A DNA stretch of 29,900 nt from Chara braunii (lineage: Eukaryota; Streptophyta; Charophyceae; Charales; Characeae), in the NCBI GenBank assembly GCA_003427395.1, contig BFEA01000479.1:312168-342067 (forward strand), read 5' to 3'. A model generated the notes under the pieces. It was not told the origin of the DNA. It worked only from the letters and a program-made list of their open reading frames with translations, and ran no database searches. The position numbers were made by a program, and so were the translations under genes. Below are positions 1 to 10,001 of the stretch, piece by piece. Every line of letters begins with the position of its first letter. The stretch's first letter is position 1.

Positions 1-72
1 CTATCGTTTCGAGAAACGAAGCGGGAATGCATCTTCTCGCATTCGCGGGAACATGCATTCCCGTTTCTTTTC

Positions 73-146
<74 letters not shown>

Positions 147-148
147 GG

Positions 149-233
<85 letters not shown>

Positions 234-367
234 ATCTCTCTCTCTGTCTTCGAGAAACGAATCTTTCCTCGAAAGCGGGAAGATTCACGTCGTTTCTCGG
301 AGAGAGAGAGAGAGAAAGAGAGCGAGAGGGGGGGGCGGCGAGTTCGCCGCGACCTTGAAACTCGCCG

Positions 368-400
<33 letters not shown>

Positions 401-422
401 CCCTAACGCTGTCGCACATTTT
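1..422. repeat. Microsatellite and palindrome cluster flanking the giant element
   Basis: This stretch has no credible gene. A (GA)n run at 77-140 is followed by a G-rich spacer and a (TC)n run at 151-195, which together can fold back on each other, and then a TATC run to about 230. Several perfect inverted repeats are visible: CGGGAATGCAT at 22-32 pairs with 53-63, and a 17-bp G8/C8-containing arm pair sits at 328-344 and 359-375 with a 14-bp loop. Short hairpins built on CGTTTC/GAAACG recur at 5-18, 62-77 and 248-260. Open frames through it consist of RE and SL dipeptide runs and are not genes. Confidence 0.85.
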
Positions 423-598
423 TCCAGTCGGACCGCTTCAGGCGACCGGAAAGCCAACAGGCTATCACGCAGGATTTTGTGTATAATTGCAATAAATAAA
501 ATAAATTAAATAATGCAAATCCCTTCCTGTTGTGTGCGTCCGGCTTCGAGCGAGACCCTTCAATTGCGGTCTTCGCCGGTCCCCGGTCTTAGGAATCT

Positions 599-604
599 TT
601 TATT
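599..604 (-). promoter_or_regulatory. Candidate polyadenylation signal AATAAA in the 3' LTR
   Basis: The sense strand reads AATAAA here, and the same hexamer is conserved in the other LTR at 18230-18235. It lies about 175 nt before the sense-strand 3' end of the LTR. If used, U5 would be short and ORF A would lie upstream of the cleavage site, in R or U3. The hexamer is common by chance, so this is only a candidate. Confidence 0.3.
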
Positions 605-896
605 TTGATTCGGAACAGCAGAGAACTATGCAAATAATAACCATCAAATCATGGGGTGCTATGCATGCATCAATTATGTTAATCTGATTTTGAAAACTGT
701 GAAAGAATCATCCAAGGAGACAATCATCAGGCAGAACAATGCAAGAAGCAAGATTGACTGACTCGAGCAAAGACATGAACAATTGAATAAGGGAAGAATG
801 AGAACTCATAATGGTCTCAGGGAGTACATATGGAGGAGAGCATGGCCAGCACCAATCAAGAGTCCTCACTCAACCCTCTAAACTTCTCTCTGTCTC

Positions 897-1550
897 TCAC
901 TTTGATGTCTGTCGTTTGGGTTTCTTGCCATGTCTCCGTACTCTCTGAGGTTGTGGCTTCTGAATGTAAAGCCACCTGAAGCCTACCAATTCTAAACACT
1001 TCCAGCCAAGTCTCATAATACGGAAGTCAAGCATCGCACAAAATTCCTCCCATAGTGTGGTGAGATAGCGCGGAGAGAAAATACCCCTCCTGAGATGTGG
1101 AAACTCAGAGGGCTCGGTCACCGCCTCGTAATCAATCACTGCCGGCGATCTGTATCTCTTGGCCAAGTCCACCAGACCGCCGCAATAACAACCATCAGTA
1201 AGATAGTAGGGGACAAAAGGTTTAGGATAATTCGTGAAGAGCTTGGGACCGAAATTGTAAACCAGTTTTGTATTACCCTCGAGTCTCTCAGCTTTCCACT
1301 GCACATACCCGGCTGCAGCTGCCCATACCGCATCAAAATGAGGATGTGTCTCATTCCCTTTTTTCAGGAAGATCCGTAAGTCACTGACTGTACCTTCAGC
1401 GAACTCAGTGAGAGCTATGAAGATTGATAAATCTTCACGATTGAAACCATCGATTCTGACATACCTATAGGGGAAGCTCTCCTTGGCAGCAATCAGATTA
1501 AGGTTGTCAAGGACCTGCTGGTCAACTATGATGGGGTTGATTTCTCTCAT
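897..1550 (-). CDS. LTR-encoded ORF A, unknown protein, 3' LTR copy (217 aa)
   Basis: An ATG-started frame of 217 residues lies inside the LTR in the same sense as gag-pol. I recognise no known family. It has an FPY motif near residue 26, a hydrophobic strand leading to EGTVSDLR and KKGN near residues 52-66, and a tryptophan-rich C-terminal part (ending near RWLYIQK). The same FPY, D-x-R and KKG spacing occurs in ORFs B and C before gag, so it is probably a paralogue of that cassette. The frame is open in both LTR copies, with about two dozen replaced residues. This copy is 16 residues longer because a TAG in the right copy reads CAG here. No signal peptide or membrane segment is evident. Confidence 0.6.
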   Translation of the reverse strand: MREINPIIVDQQVLDNLNLIAAKESFPYRYVRIDGFNREDLSIFIALTEFAEGTVSDLRIFLKKGNETHPHFDAVWAAAAGYVQWKAERLEGNTKLVYNFGPKLFTNYPKPFVPYYLTDGCYCGGLVDLAKRYRSPAVIDYEAVTEPSEFPHLRRGIFSPRYLTTLWEEFCAMLDFRIMRLGWKCLELVGFRWLYIQKPQPQRVRRHGKKPKRQTSK

Positions 1551-1875
1551 GTGTTTGGATAAATAGTCGCTTCCTGATAGAGAGAAAATATTGTTTTTTA
1601 CTGATAGGTGTCCACTGGATGATTGTCAGTTCTGGTGGACTGATGGGTCCGCATACACTTGCCTAAGTGCTGCTTGATTGCCTTTTGGGTGCCTCTTCGG
1701 ACGCCATTCCTGAATGCTGTTTCTGAATGCTATTTTCTGAATGTTGTTTTTTCATGCTGATATGGAGACTGAATGACTGTTGATCAGAAAACTGAGTAGC
1801 TGTTGATCAAAAAACTGTCCACCAACTGTTCGGAACTGATCAGCTACTGATCCGAAAACTGGTTACTTTCTGTTT

Positions 1876-2448
1876 CTAGAAGAATGATTGCTTGCTGTTC
1901 TGAAAAGAGAAAAAATAATTGCTTGCTGTTCTTGGAGCTGATCGGATCGCTGCTTGACCATTCTGAACATCATTCCGAACACTGTTCTGATCACAGTTTG
2001 ACTGTTCTGAATACTGTTTTAAACACCAACTGAGTGCTGACCGAGAACCATCCGAATACTTATTGCGGGTCAGGAAACCGATCGATTGGGTCACCAAACG
2101 TTGTTTTTCTGAAGGAGCTGCAGGTAACAGGGGGGGCAAAACTTTCTTTGGTAAATGTTCCAATAAAAGCCGTAAAGGAAAAAGTCAGGGCTTCACCCGC
2201 ACTAACTCGAGTTTTAACCTGGCTTGTTCAACAGTTTCGAGGAACGAGCTAGTACTGTGCATTTTACCGCCGCGGCCATAAAAGCAGAGCATGTACTCGA
2301 TGTATTTTTTCCCTTCAGCCATCCCAACAGTATGCCTCCTCTGAGTTTGTCTGTAAGATTTCATATATGTGCAAGCCTCTTCCACCCATCCTTCCTTTTT
2401 GTCTCTCTTCAATCGGGATTTCAACACATTGACATCGTCTTCTTTCAT
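1876..2448 (-). pseudogene. LTR ORF G, nonsense-interrupted copy
   Basis: This corresponds to the open 172-residue frame at 19547-20065. It starts with ATG at 2448 (residues MKEDD) and encodes a lysine- and arginine-rich N-terminal half. A TGG tryptophan codon of the other copy reads TGA at 2185-2187, cutting the frame after 87 residues. The same frame then stays open to 1876. It has no recognisable domain. It may be a decayed accessory protein or a chance frame in an LTR, so coding status is uncertain. Confidence 0.35.
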
Positions 2449-2782
2449 AATTCTCTCTAATTCTTCTGAGTTCAGGCAACAACAAAGCGAACTGCAGGTG
2501 AGTTCCGTGGACTCTACACACAGAACACTATCACCTAACTTCAGCCGTACTACGAGAGTACCGGGCTACGAATGATGATGAACCGTACCAGGTGTGTGAG
2601 GGTCACTTTCTGTTTTCTATGTGATACACATGTTTCCTTGTACATGAAACTTACGCATGATCCCCAATCTCATATTGAACAGTGCCAGTCCAAGTGTCTC
2701 TCACTCTAACACAAGAACTCTAACGCAGGATCCCCAATCTCATATTGAACCGTACCAGGTGTGTGGGCATCAACAGGCTCTC

Positions 2783-5461
2783 GAGTGCGAAAGTTCTTGT
2801 TATTATTTTCCCATCTAAATGTCGGCAGTTGTTCCCTCCCTCTTCGGTTCATCACTCGCCTCAGGTTCTCAGAAGAGGTTTTCCGATTGGTTAGCAATAG
2901 GAGGTATGGTCGATAGCCCATTCAATGGGCCACAAACTCATTGATTAGTACTAGCATCCGAAAGCTCTCATGATCGGGCTAGTGTACACATGCCCTTCAC
3001 TGGCTCAGACTTGCTGTACCGCGCTTGAGATTTATAGATACTAGTACTCAGGCAAAAGTTCATATGAGCCTGCGGGCAGAGGCTCTGGGCTCAAAACGAG
3101 TCTGAGCACGCCTTGATGGATCTCGTCACACAGTTCATTCACCCGTCACCGTCAGCCCAATCATGATTAAGCATCGTCTGTTCGACCATCCCCGCAGTGC
3201 CTCAAATAAGGGTTCGATACCGTCTGGGTTCAAAACTCGGGTTTTTCACCTAAGAGCTCTGTCTCCCTGGCACTTGGCCAGCCCATACTCAGGTACAGTA
3301 AGCAAGTAAAAAAAACGAATTAAAAAAAAAGGGCTCTGAGGAAACTGCCCCAAAACTCAAATTATCATCGATTGCATGGAGGTCAACTAAGGCACGAGTC
3401 TTTTGCGAAGCAAGAGAAAAGGGAAAAAAGAAAGAGGGCATGCAACACTTTCTCACCACCTGGTTAAAGCCCCATCAGCTATAAAGAGGTACTCAGATTA
3501 CTCCCCGTTGAGTGGGTCCTTACCGTTGCCCAGGCAAAATTGACACTCAGTCGCCTTCAACCAGGAATTTAGCGAGGACGTAAGTGATTCTCCTAAGTAC
3601 CGACTTTCTTTTCCCAATCCACTAAGAGGTGAAGGCATAAAACATGACCAATGGAAGACATTTTTAAACTTCCTTCTGATGTTCAAACCCACTAGGTAGG
3701 CCCTAAAGAAGACCCGCATAATCGGTCAGATACCTGCCTGCAGTCATGAGACTCGTAAGGCATTTAGTCTTGCTCACACAGGCGTTCGCAGGCTTACACA
3801 GTCATGCATCAGATTTACAACAAAGCACAATCGAACTCTTACCACTATAGGCAATCATTCAATCATGTGAGAGTATGCACGCCAACCCACTCACGCCCTT
3901 ATGCAGTCGCGATAAGCAATCGCACGGCGCAATCACACAAGGTAATCGCACAGTGCAGTCACACAATATAGTCATACGGCACTGTCACACAATGCAGTCA
4001 CATAGCACTGTCACACAATGCGGTCACACGCCGCAATCACACATTCATTCACACGTCGCAATCGCACAGTCACTCACATGTCGCAATCGCACAGTCATTC
4101 ACATGTCGCAATCAAACAGTCATCCCGTTCACACGGGTACACACTAGCTCGCACGTTTTGCACTCAATTAATTGCTGATCGCAAAACAACTTCTCATGAT
4201 TGCTGGCGACCATTTCAATCGGATGCACAATCATAAACCCGTACGTGCAAGCTCTCGTATAGCCACGCCAGAGGGTAAGAAGAGTCGAAATCAAGGTTGT
4301 TCATGTGATCTCTACCCTCACCATGTCTAAATGACCTGGCTGAGAAGAAATAGATCAGGCTCAGCCAAGCAGAGTTCGCTAAAAGGGCGTACAATGCCTA
4401 AAGCATGACCATAGCCGAGCTCCCCGCCCCTTTTAGATTAAGACTGCCAGCACGAGTGTAAGGAAGTCGTTTAGTTGTCTGCAATCCACGCACATTGTAT
4501 GCTCGCGTTCACTCTTTAATCCCCGCTGTTTCTTGCATGAGACTCTCTGGCGATCGCACCGACCTCAGATTCTCCCAACAGTTCTAAGGAGTCGCTCTGA
4601 CTACGACCGATAAAAAGAACAGGGTAATCTTTACGCGCCGATGATAAAGATCTGCTCACATTGAAAACAAGGTTACTACGAAGGGTAACTGCACATTCTC
4701 TCTAGGNTCNGCCTGGCATGAGCAAAACCCACTACGAGAACCTTATCTGAGACAAGACCGAGGCGTGGCAAGAGCATGCAATTTCGAATCCGACTGAAAG
4801 TCAGCTAACAACAACGGGAAGCTACANAATGAGAACTACTAGTGTCCACACAACATAGCTATTACCTCTCAAGGTGAACAGTTAGTGATAGCCGTCACAG
4901 TGCGATCTCAAGACGACCCCACATCTCACAAGTACTGCTCGTTCTTCTTAGATTGATANTTCCATAGTTTNACACTCCGATCACCTTAAGCTCATCACGA
5001 CATTTACCCCNCCAGAGTATTACCGNCAACGCCAACGAAGATGGTCTCGTACGCTTGTTCCGCCCACGGCTGACTGGATCACGCGAGGCCTCTCTCTCAA
5101 CCTTGTCTCGTCAGGTTATGAGTAACCCAAGTCTCACTCGATCACAGCGTNTTTGCATGAGCGGANANTCCACGACACGTTTGCTGCGTGAACGCAGCGG
5201 AGCCTTTCGAGTAAGCCAGTTGGTCACTCGTGCNTGCTCTCGGCCCGTAAGAGCAGCCTGACCTCCTCTCCCTTGCGTGGCGTTAGGTCATCACCATGGC
5301 CAAGACTCTGTCGTCTTCTCTATACGTTTCCACCTTACTTCACCATGCCCACTCCACACTTACTCTTCACGCACTAGAGTCAGGTTGACGTCATCTTCTC
5401 CCATCTGCCCAAGCCCTCTCACGCACCTCTTCTCTCTCTCGTTGACCTTCTTGGCGCGCCA
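2783..5461. other. Block apparently identical to 20357-23035, including N positions
   Basis: At a constant offset of 17574 I found no difference in the lines compared, and N characters match at 4707, 4710, 4827, 4959, 4971, 5011, 5026, 5151, 5166, 5168 and 5234. The first mismatch after the block is at 5462 (T versus C at 23036). The left edge coincides with an indel and rearrangement. The flanking LTR sequence differs by several percent. Shared ambiguity codes cannot arise biologically, so this is probably one consensus contig used twice. Confidence 0.85.
3910..4130. repeat. Degenerate ~25-bp tandem repeats in the 3' LTR
   Basis: Units such as AATCGCACAGTCATTCACAT followed by GTCGC, and CACTGTCACACAATGCAGTC followed by ACATAG, repeat about eight times with a period of 25-26 bp and increasing divergence to the left. 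The same array is at 21484-21704. There are no unique spacers between units, so it is not a CRISPR array. It could be a transcriptional enhancer-like array of the LTR, but there is no direct evidence. Confidence 0.75.
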
Positions 5462-5569
5462 TGTGTGTGACGAGTACCCGAGCATGTACCCGTACCACTG
5501 CACTTGCCTCTCTCTCTGCCGCCCCGCGGTACCTGTCCCTATTTCTTTTGTCAGCGGGCAACTTCGACT

Positions 5570-6025
5570 CTAAGGCCCCGCCTCGTACCGTTCCCGGTCA
5601 CGCCAGCCCTGAACAGCGTTTGCGTCGCTCATTTTCGACTCTCCCTCCGAGTCTCTTTCGAGGTGCTGCTCTTCCCTTGTAGTGGTCCCAGTAGATGAGT
5701 CATCTTCGTGGTAGGTGACCGTTACCCGCATACCCGCGGTCACTCCATCACGTCTGCACCTTCTCTCTGCCCTGTTACGAGCCTCTGTAATTGCCGCCTG
5801 GAGCCCTTTGTCCATCCTCATCTCGTGTTCACCGTGACCACTAACATTAATCCTTAACCACACCCCCTCAGTAGGCTTACCATAGGTTAAAACAACCTCC
5901 ACTACGGGCCCCTTTTCATCCTCACTCTCCCACATCCACGAGTACCTCATGTACCGCGGTCTGTAGCCGCGTAGGGCATTCCGATCTGGCATAGCCACCC
6001 TTAGAATAGCCAGGCCTCGACCCAA
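5570..6025 (-). CDS. LTR ORF H, unknown protein, 3' LTR copy
   Basis: A 151-codon frame is open in both LTR copies with about a dozen replacements. The first ATG in the frame is at 5950, giving 126 residues; the upstream part begins with a non-ATG codon. The protein is charged, with an acidic WESEDEKGP stretch, a possible beta-rich middle (VVEVVLTYG, VRLRINVSG in the other copy), an alanine/arginine-rich helix (AAITEARNRAERRCRR) and a serine/threonine/glutamate-rich tail. I recognise no family. It lies shortly downstream of a conserved TATA-like box (6166-6173), so it would be the first ORF on a transcript from there. Confidence 0.45.
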   Translation of the reverse strand: MGRGLAILRVAMPDRNALRGYRPRYMRYSWMWESEDEKGPVVEVVLTYGKPTEGVWLRINVSGHGEHEMRMDKGLQAAITEARNRAERRCRRDGVTAGMRVTVTYHEDDSSTGTTTREEQHLERDSEGESKMSDANAVQGWRDRERYEAGP

Positions 6026-6165
6026 ACACTAGCTGCTCAGATAGCCCACGCCGGTTACCGTCTCTTACAGCTGCACCTCCCAAGACCTCAGACCGGTTAA
6101 CACAGTACAAGAGGCAACCCGTAGGCACTCGCAGCTAAACGTTGAACAACCAGCCTCCCCCTTTT

Positions 6166-6173
6166 CTTTTATA
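6166..6173 (-). promoter_or_regulatory. TATA-like box in the 3' LTR
   Basis: The sense strand reads CCTATAAAAGAAAAGGGGGA here, a close match to a TATA box. It is kept in the right LTR at 23740-23747. It lies about 1.5 kb from the sense-strand start of the LTR and about 140 nt upstream of the H frame. Function is inferred from the motif and its conservation only. Confidence 0.45.
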
Positions 6174-7673
6174 GGTTTTTCTCATACCTCGGCCTCTATA
6201 CTCTAAACGAGGAATTCAAAAAATTAATAAAATAATTAAATCAAATAGTCTACAGGTGAAATTGAGCTCAACGGCCGAAACATGAACTAAAAGCTGTGTC
6301 GCCATCAACCACTAGTTCCGGTGACGAGACTATAGGTCCAGGGCGATGGTCCCATAACGGGATACCGACAGAAGTTATCGCCTCTTTAAAATGAGTCGTT
6401 GGCCTATCCCCACCGGGTACCCGTGTCCGATGGCAAGGAGGGGGCTTATGACCCCCTTCATGGGTGATAAGCTTCCTACCGATGCGGCCGCGGGTCGCCC
6501 TCCTTTTGAGATCTTACCGTACAACGCCAAATCGGAGTACCCCCACAGACTGTATCCGCAAGGTCGGCCTACTTAGGTGGTGAACCGCTAAACTCGAAAT
6601 TTGAACCGTTGGCCTCCCCGCGAAGCGATGGACCAACGGAAAACTGGAAAAAAAAGAATTAATAATGATTGTAATGATAATAATAATAATAATAGTAATA
6701 AGGCGCTTCAGATTTCATCCTGCGCAGCAGCTTCGACTGAACAGTGTTACAAGTCCTCGCTTAAAACTAAAACCGACCTTCTACCCTTTTCCTCTCTTTC
6801 TTTCTTTTTCTTACCTCCCCTTTTCTCAGTCATTGCTGTACCTAACCCAAAACTTAGCTACTAGGGCCCAGTGCGTGGTTGGAACATCCACACGGGTTAC
6901 CTTTATCCCGTCCCTGTACCTGGCCCGGATCACCTGGCCCAGATCACAACCATTAGGGCCATACGGTCCTTTTAACCCCAAGCAGGCCGAGTCTAAACTA
7001 ACAGCGACCACGGCTTGGAAACAGGACTGCTGACCTCCCCCGCGAAGTGACAGGATCCCGACAACAGGGGAAATCGCATCTGAAAATCGGTGGATTAATA
7101 ATGATAAAATAATAGTAACAATAATAACAAAAGAAAAGGGAAAACTCAAACGATTCAGTAGACGATCATCGCTGAATCATTCTGGACTAAAGCAACGGTC
7201 CTAATCCACGTACTGATCAGGTTTTCTATTTTTTTTTCTTTGCTTTTTATATTTTTGTTTTCCCCTTTTATCTCTTTCATTCAGCTTTTCCTTCCCGTCA
7301 GCAAGTCGTTTCAGGCACCTAACCCAGAACTTGGCCACAGGGCACTCGACGCGTAGTAGAAAAGATCGCGCCAGTCCCTTCGCCTTCGTGTCCCAGAGCG
7401 AACGTGGCGGCTACCATGGCCACAGGACGGTAGTGCTGTGCTGTACAGCAGGGCGCCGAGCCTGCGTGGACCAATGAAAAGCCCTGTGGCGCACCTTTTT
7501 GCTGAGGCAGGCACCAAACAAGATCGGTCCACGTTATGGTACAGCCCGGGTATACCAACAACATTACACAGGCTCGGAGACAACCCGATGAGTAGCGAGC
7601 TCCCAAATAAGAAACAAGCACTGGGTAGAAGCCAAGCACACGGAGGAGGGTCGGGACACCGTGCCCTCCGACA

Positions 7674-7695
7674 TAATACCAAACCCCCATCCAGC
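7674..7695 (-). promoter_or_regulatory. Polypurine-tract-like site next to the 3' LTR
   Basis: Immediately before the LTR start the sense strand reads GGATGGGGGTTTGGTATTA. The G-rich run is the expected position of the plus-strand primer (PPT), although TTTGGTATTA intervenes between it and the LTR. The same GGGTTTGGTAT core occurs three more times at 8151-8304, there preceded by longer purine runs. A PPT is needed by every LTR element, so the assignment rests mainly on position. Confidence 0.45.
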
Positions 7696-8150
7696 ATCCC
7701 TGCTGGGTCGAAATGGATTACACTTCCAGTATAAAACCAGCGTAAGCAATCAGCATTCTCATTCATTTTTACTTGTGACTTGCGGTAGCATCCGTACTGT
7801 GATTCAGCGCAATCAATTTTCTGTTTTCTCTTCAACACTCGTCCCACCTCTTAGCGCTCAACCTTCTTCTTAGCTTTGCGTTAGCCATCTCTCTCTGCGT
7901 TGATCTTCTCCTCATAACGTCCCAGGCTTGAGAGTTTGGCTTCCTTAGGCCAGGGATGTCGGTTCCTCGTGAACCAGGCCGCTTGTCGGCCACCAAATAA
8001 AATTTTAAGAAGGATTTTGTCTGCTTGTTTGACTTGTTCAGCTGCTGGTCTTTCGTATGAAGGTTACTTTAGCTCTTGATTAGGCATTTATACCAGGGAT
8101 GACACCAGTAACGAAGGTACCCACTCTGTCTGCCATGCTGGAAATAGGGC

Positions 8151-8330
8151 ATACCAAACCCTCTTTTCTGTTCTCTGGCCTGAGTGAGACGCCTTCTCAG
8201 CTTCTCAAGCACCTGATGGGGATACCAAACCCTTGTTTTCTTTCTCTGGTCTGAGTGAGGCGTCTCCTCAACTTCTCATAAAAAAAGGAGGGGATACCAA
8301 ACCCTTTTTCTTTTCTCTGGTCTGGGAACT
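8151..8330 (-). repeat. Three tandem ~72-bp repeats carrying a PPT-like core
   Basis: ATACCAAACCC begins at 8151, 8222 and 8294 on the plus strand, and each unit continues with TTTTCT...CTCTGGYCTGAGTGAG and CTTCTCA. In sense orientation each unit has a purine run (for example AGAAAAGAAAAAGGG) followed by TTTGGTAT. The fourth copy of the core lies at 7676-7686, beside the LTR. Confidence 0.75.
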
Positions 8331-8552
8331 TCAGATAAGTATTTGTATACCTGCAAAACAACGAGTCCCACAGATAATAACTATGCCCCAGCAAGCAAAC
8401 CCTCTGACAACCAAATGTCAAGCATTAACAAATTGAAATAAATCCCATAAATAAAATAATAAATTAAAAATAATAATTAACACATAACAACTCTTCATAC
8501 CCAGAATTTATTGATTGCCTTGATTTCGGCCTACCACTGACCAGGAATGCAA

Positions 8553-9410
8553 GACGTCCCGTCAGTCTGACATACCTCATTCGGTCCGCCTCAGGCCAGG
8601 ACTAATCAGACCATTTGTCTTGACAGCCCCTTTGACCTGCCCCCAGGTCAGGACCAATCATACCCACTACTCGAGTATAACAACCCTTTGACACTTTCGC
8701 CAGGACACCCAGATTATTGCGGGTCTGGACACCCTATAACAGCAGATGTCCCGTCAGTCAAACTGTCCCGAATTCGGATTTGACCACTGCGGTCAGGGAC
8801 CGGCTCACCTACCAGTTTTTGGCCAAGGGCGCTGGCTGCCCCGCCCAAATTTTGAACGTGGGACCCGGTCTAACCACTGTTCCAGGCTCTGGCTAACCTC
8901 ACTGGATTGCAACCTCTGACTGCGGTAGGGTTCCAAGTGATTCTTTTCAACCTCATAGGCCAGACTCCCGGAGCCTTGGCCTAAGTCGACTACGAAATTC
9001 GACACTCGCGTCGGGGACCTGCTGACCCCACCAGATTGCAACCTACTGCGGTAAGGCTCTGGCTGACCCCGACAATCAATGCATCCTCAGGTTAGAGAAG
9101 AAAACCTCAGACACAGACAATCAGGCAAGCATATCATAACCCACAAGCAGACTGCCCACGCCCCATTACAGAACAAACATTTCTCAAGAGACGTCCCGTC
9201 AGTATCAAGAGGCACTGAACAACAACATGATAACCAGCACCAAGCCCTTACAAAAGACCTCCCTTCAGTCTCAAGAAGGATGCTTAGTGCTGGCCCCAGA
9301 GAGGTCCCTTCCCTCAGCTGGGAATTTCCTTTTCTTTTCGAAGAGACGTCCCGTCAGTCTCAAGGGAGTACTTAAATGCTGATCTCAGAGAGGTCCCTTC
9401 CCTCATCCGA
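8553..9410. repeat. Dispersed GACGTCCCGTCAGTC motif repeats
   Basis: The motif GACGTCCCGTCAGTC or a close variant occurs at 8553, 8755, 9190, 9256 and 9345. A related GAGGTCCCTTCCCTCA occurs at 9301 and about 9390. The copies near 9190-9410 are followed by TCAAG, giving a degenerate array with 65-90-bp spacing. Function unknown. Confidence 0.6.
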
Positions 9411-9779
9411 GCGAAGACAGGTCCTTAGCCAAAGGCACGAAGTCTCTCTACTGACCACTCTCAGTCAAGTAAAGCTGAACTTCTTTACGCCTGCCTTCAT
9501 CTGAATCTCTTGGATTGACATTTTACTTAGAGACACGAAGCTCTTCTGCTGATAACTCTTAGTCAGGCAAAATTGAACTTCTTCATGTCTGCAACACTCT
9601 TCCCTTTATCTTAGGATAGTACTGATCATATATTTTTATGTGCCACAGCCATGAGCCTCTCAAATCTTTGATACTGTGTCAATACTTACAAAACTGATTT
9701 TACAGTTATTTCCCACTCTCAGGGACTTGACCCTCATGAAACGACTGTAGCACTGCATCAAAAGACCTGACTTAGTTGT

Positions 9780-9910
9780 TTGCTGAAATACTGAATGAAA
9801 GGCTGAAACTGAGATGTTGAAACTGAAGACTGAAATTAAAGTACCGGAACTGAAACGATGCAACTGAAGTTCTGAAACTGAAATGCTGAATCCGAAATGC
9901 TGAATTGACC
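9780..9910. repeat. Short-period CTGAAA/CTGAAT tandem array
   Basis: About ten units of 10-15 bp built on CTGAAACTGAA, GCTGAAAT and ATGCTGAAT follow one another. The period is irregular. A similar style of CTGTTCTGAATGCTG repetition occurs in both LTRs (about 1690-2040 and 19340-19660), though on unaligned sequence. Confidence 0.6.
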
Positions 9911-10001
9911 ATGCATGAATGATCACAACCTCTTGAAAATTCAGTCTTGCTGTCTCATTGTCTCACTGTACCTTTTCTCTTAATTCTCTGGAACTGTTTT
10001 C

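Larger units (their letters stand above)
2449..5569. other. LTR stretch without a convincing gene
   Basis: The interval holds a short duplication of the GATCCCCAATCTCATATTGA unit (2656-2755), the 25-bp tandem repeats at about 3910-4130, eleven N characters (4707-5234) and AT/GC-mixed sequence without a recognisable protein. Open frames of 60-100 codons on both strands have no domain features. Most of the interval belongs to the block duplicated identically in the other LTR. Confidence 0.6.
423..7673 (-). repeat. 3' LTR (left copy), about 7.25 kb
   Basis: This repeat aligns along its length with 18054-25243. In sense orientation it starts TGTCGGAGGGCACGG (7673 downwards) and ends around 423. 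The terminal CA expected on the sense strand reads GA here, while the right copy has TGCA. Divergence from the right copy is several percent near both ends, with small indels, but is absent from 2783 to 5461 (see the identical block). It carries ORF A intact, ORF G with a nonsense change, and ORF H intact. A candidate AATAAA polyadenylation signal lies at 599-604 (sense) and is shared with the right copy. Confidence 0.9.
7696..10001 (-). other. Repeat-rich 3' untranslated region of the element
   Basis: About 2.3 kb between the integrase stop and the 3' LTR holds no convincing gene. It contains three 71-72-bp repeats with a PPT-like core (8151-8330), scattered copies of a GACGTCCCGTCAGTC motif (8553-9410), a pair of related units with GATTGCAACCT (8884-9066), and a run of short CTGAAACTGAAATG-type units (9780-9910). 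Such a long, repeat-laden region between integrase and LTR is unusual. Confidence 0.7.

Noticed and set aside
27-509. Open frames through the GA/TC microsatellite on both strands
   Set aside because: Translations are RE and SL dipeptide runs, a product of simple-sequence DNA.
3211-3221. GGTTCGATACC, resembling a tRNA B box
   Set aside because: No matching A box or cloverleaf could be found around it; chance match.
3910-4130. Possible CRISPR array
   Set aside because: Units are directly adjacent and degenerate with no spacers, in a eukaryotic LTR.
3875-4147. Frame of 90 codons over the 25-bp repeats
   Set aside because: It follows the repeat period and has no domain; repeat-derived open frame.
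5055-5261. Frame of 68 codons containing N characters
   Set aside because: Undefined residues, no domain, and it lies in the suspected artefact block.
423-7673. Segmental duplication instead of LTRs
   Set aside because: Ends begin with TG (sense), a PBS lies just inside one copy and a PPT-like run beside the other, as expected of LTRs.
7311-7847. 178-codon minus-strand frame across the LTR boundary, with a counterpart at 24749-25261
   Set aside because: It crosses the 3' LTR start, the two counterparts diverge outside the LTR, and composition is not protein-like.
8553-9410. Hammerhead ribozyme in the CCCGTCAG repeats
   Set aside because: The CTGATGA and GAAA core segments are not found in the required arrangement.
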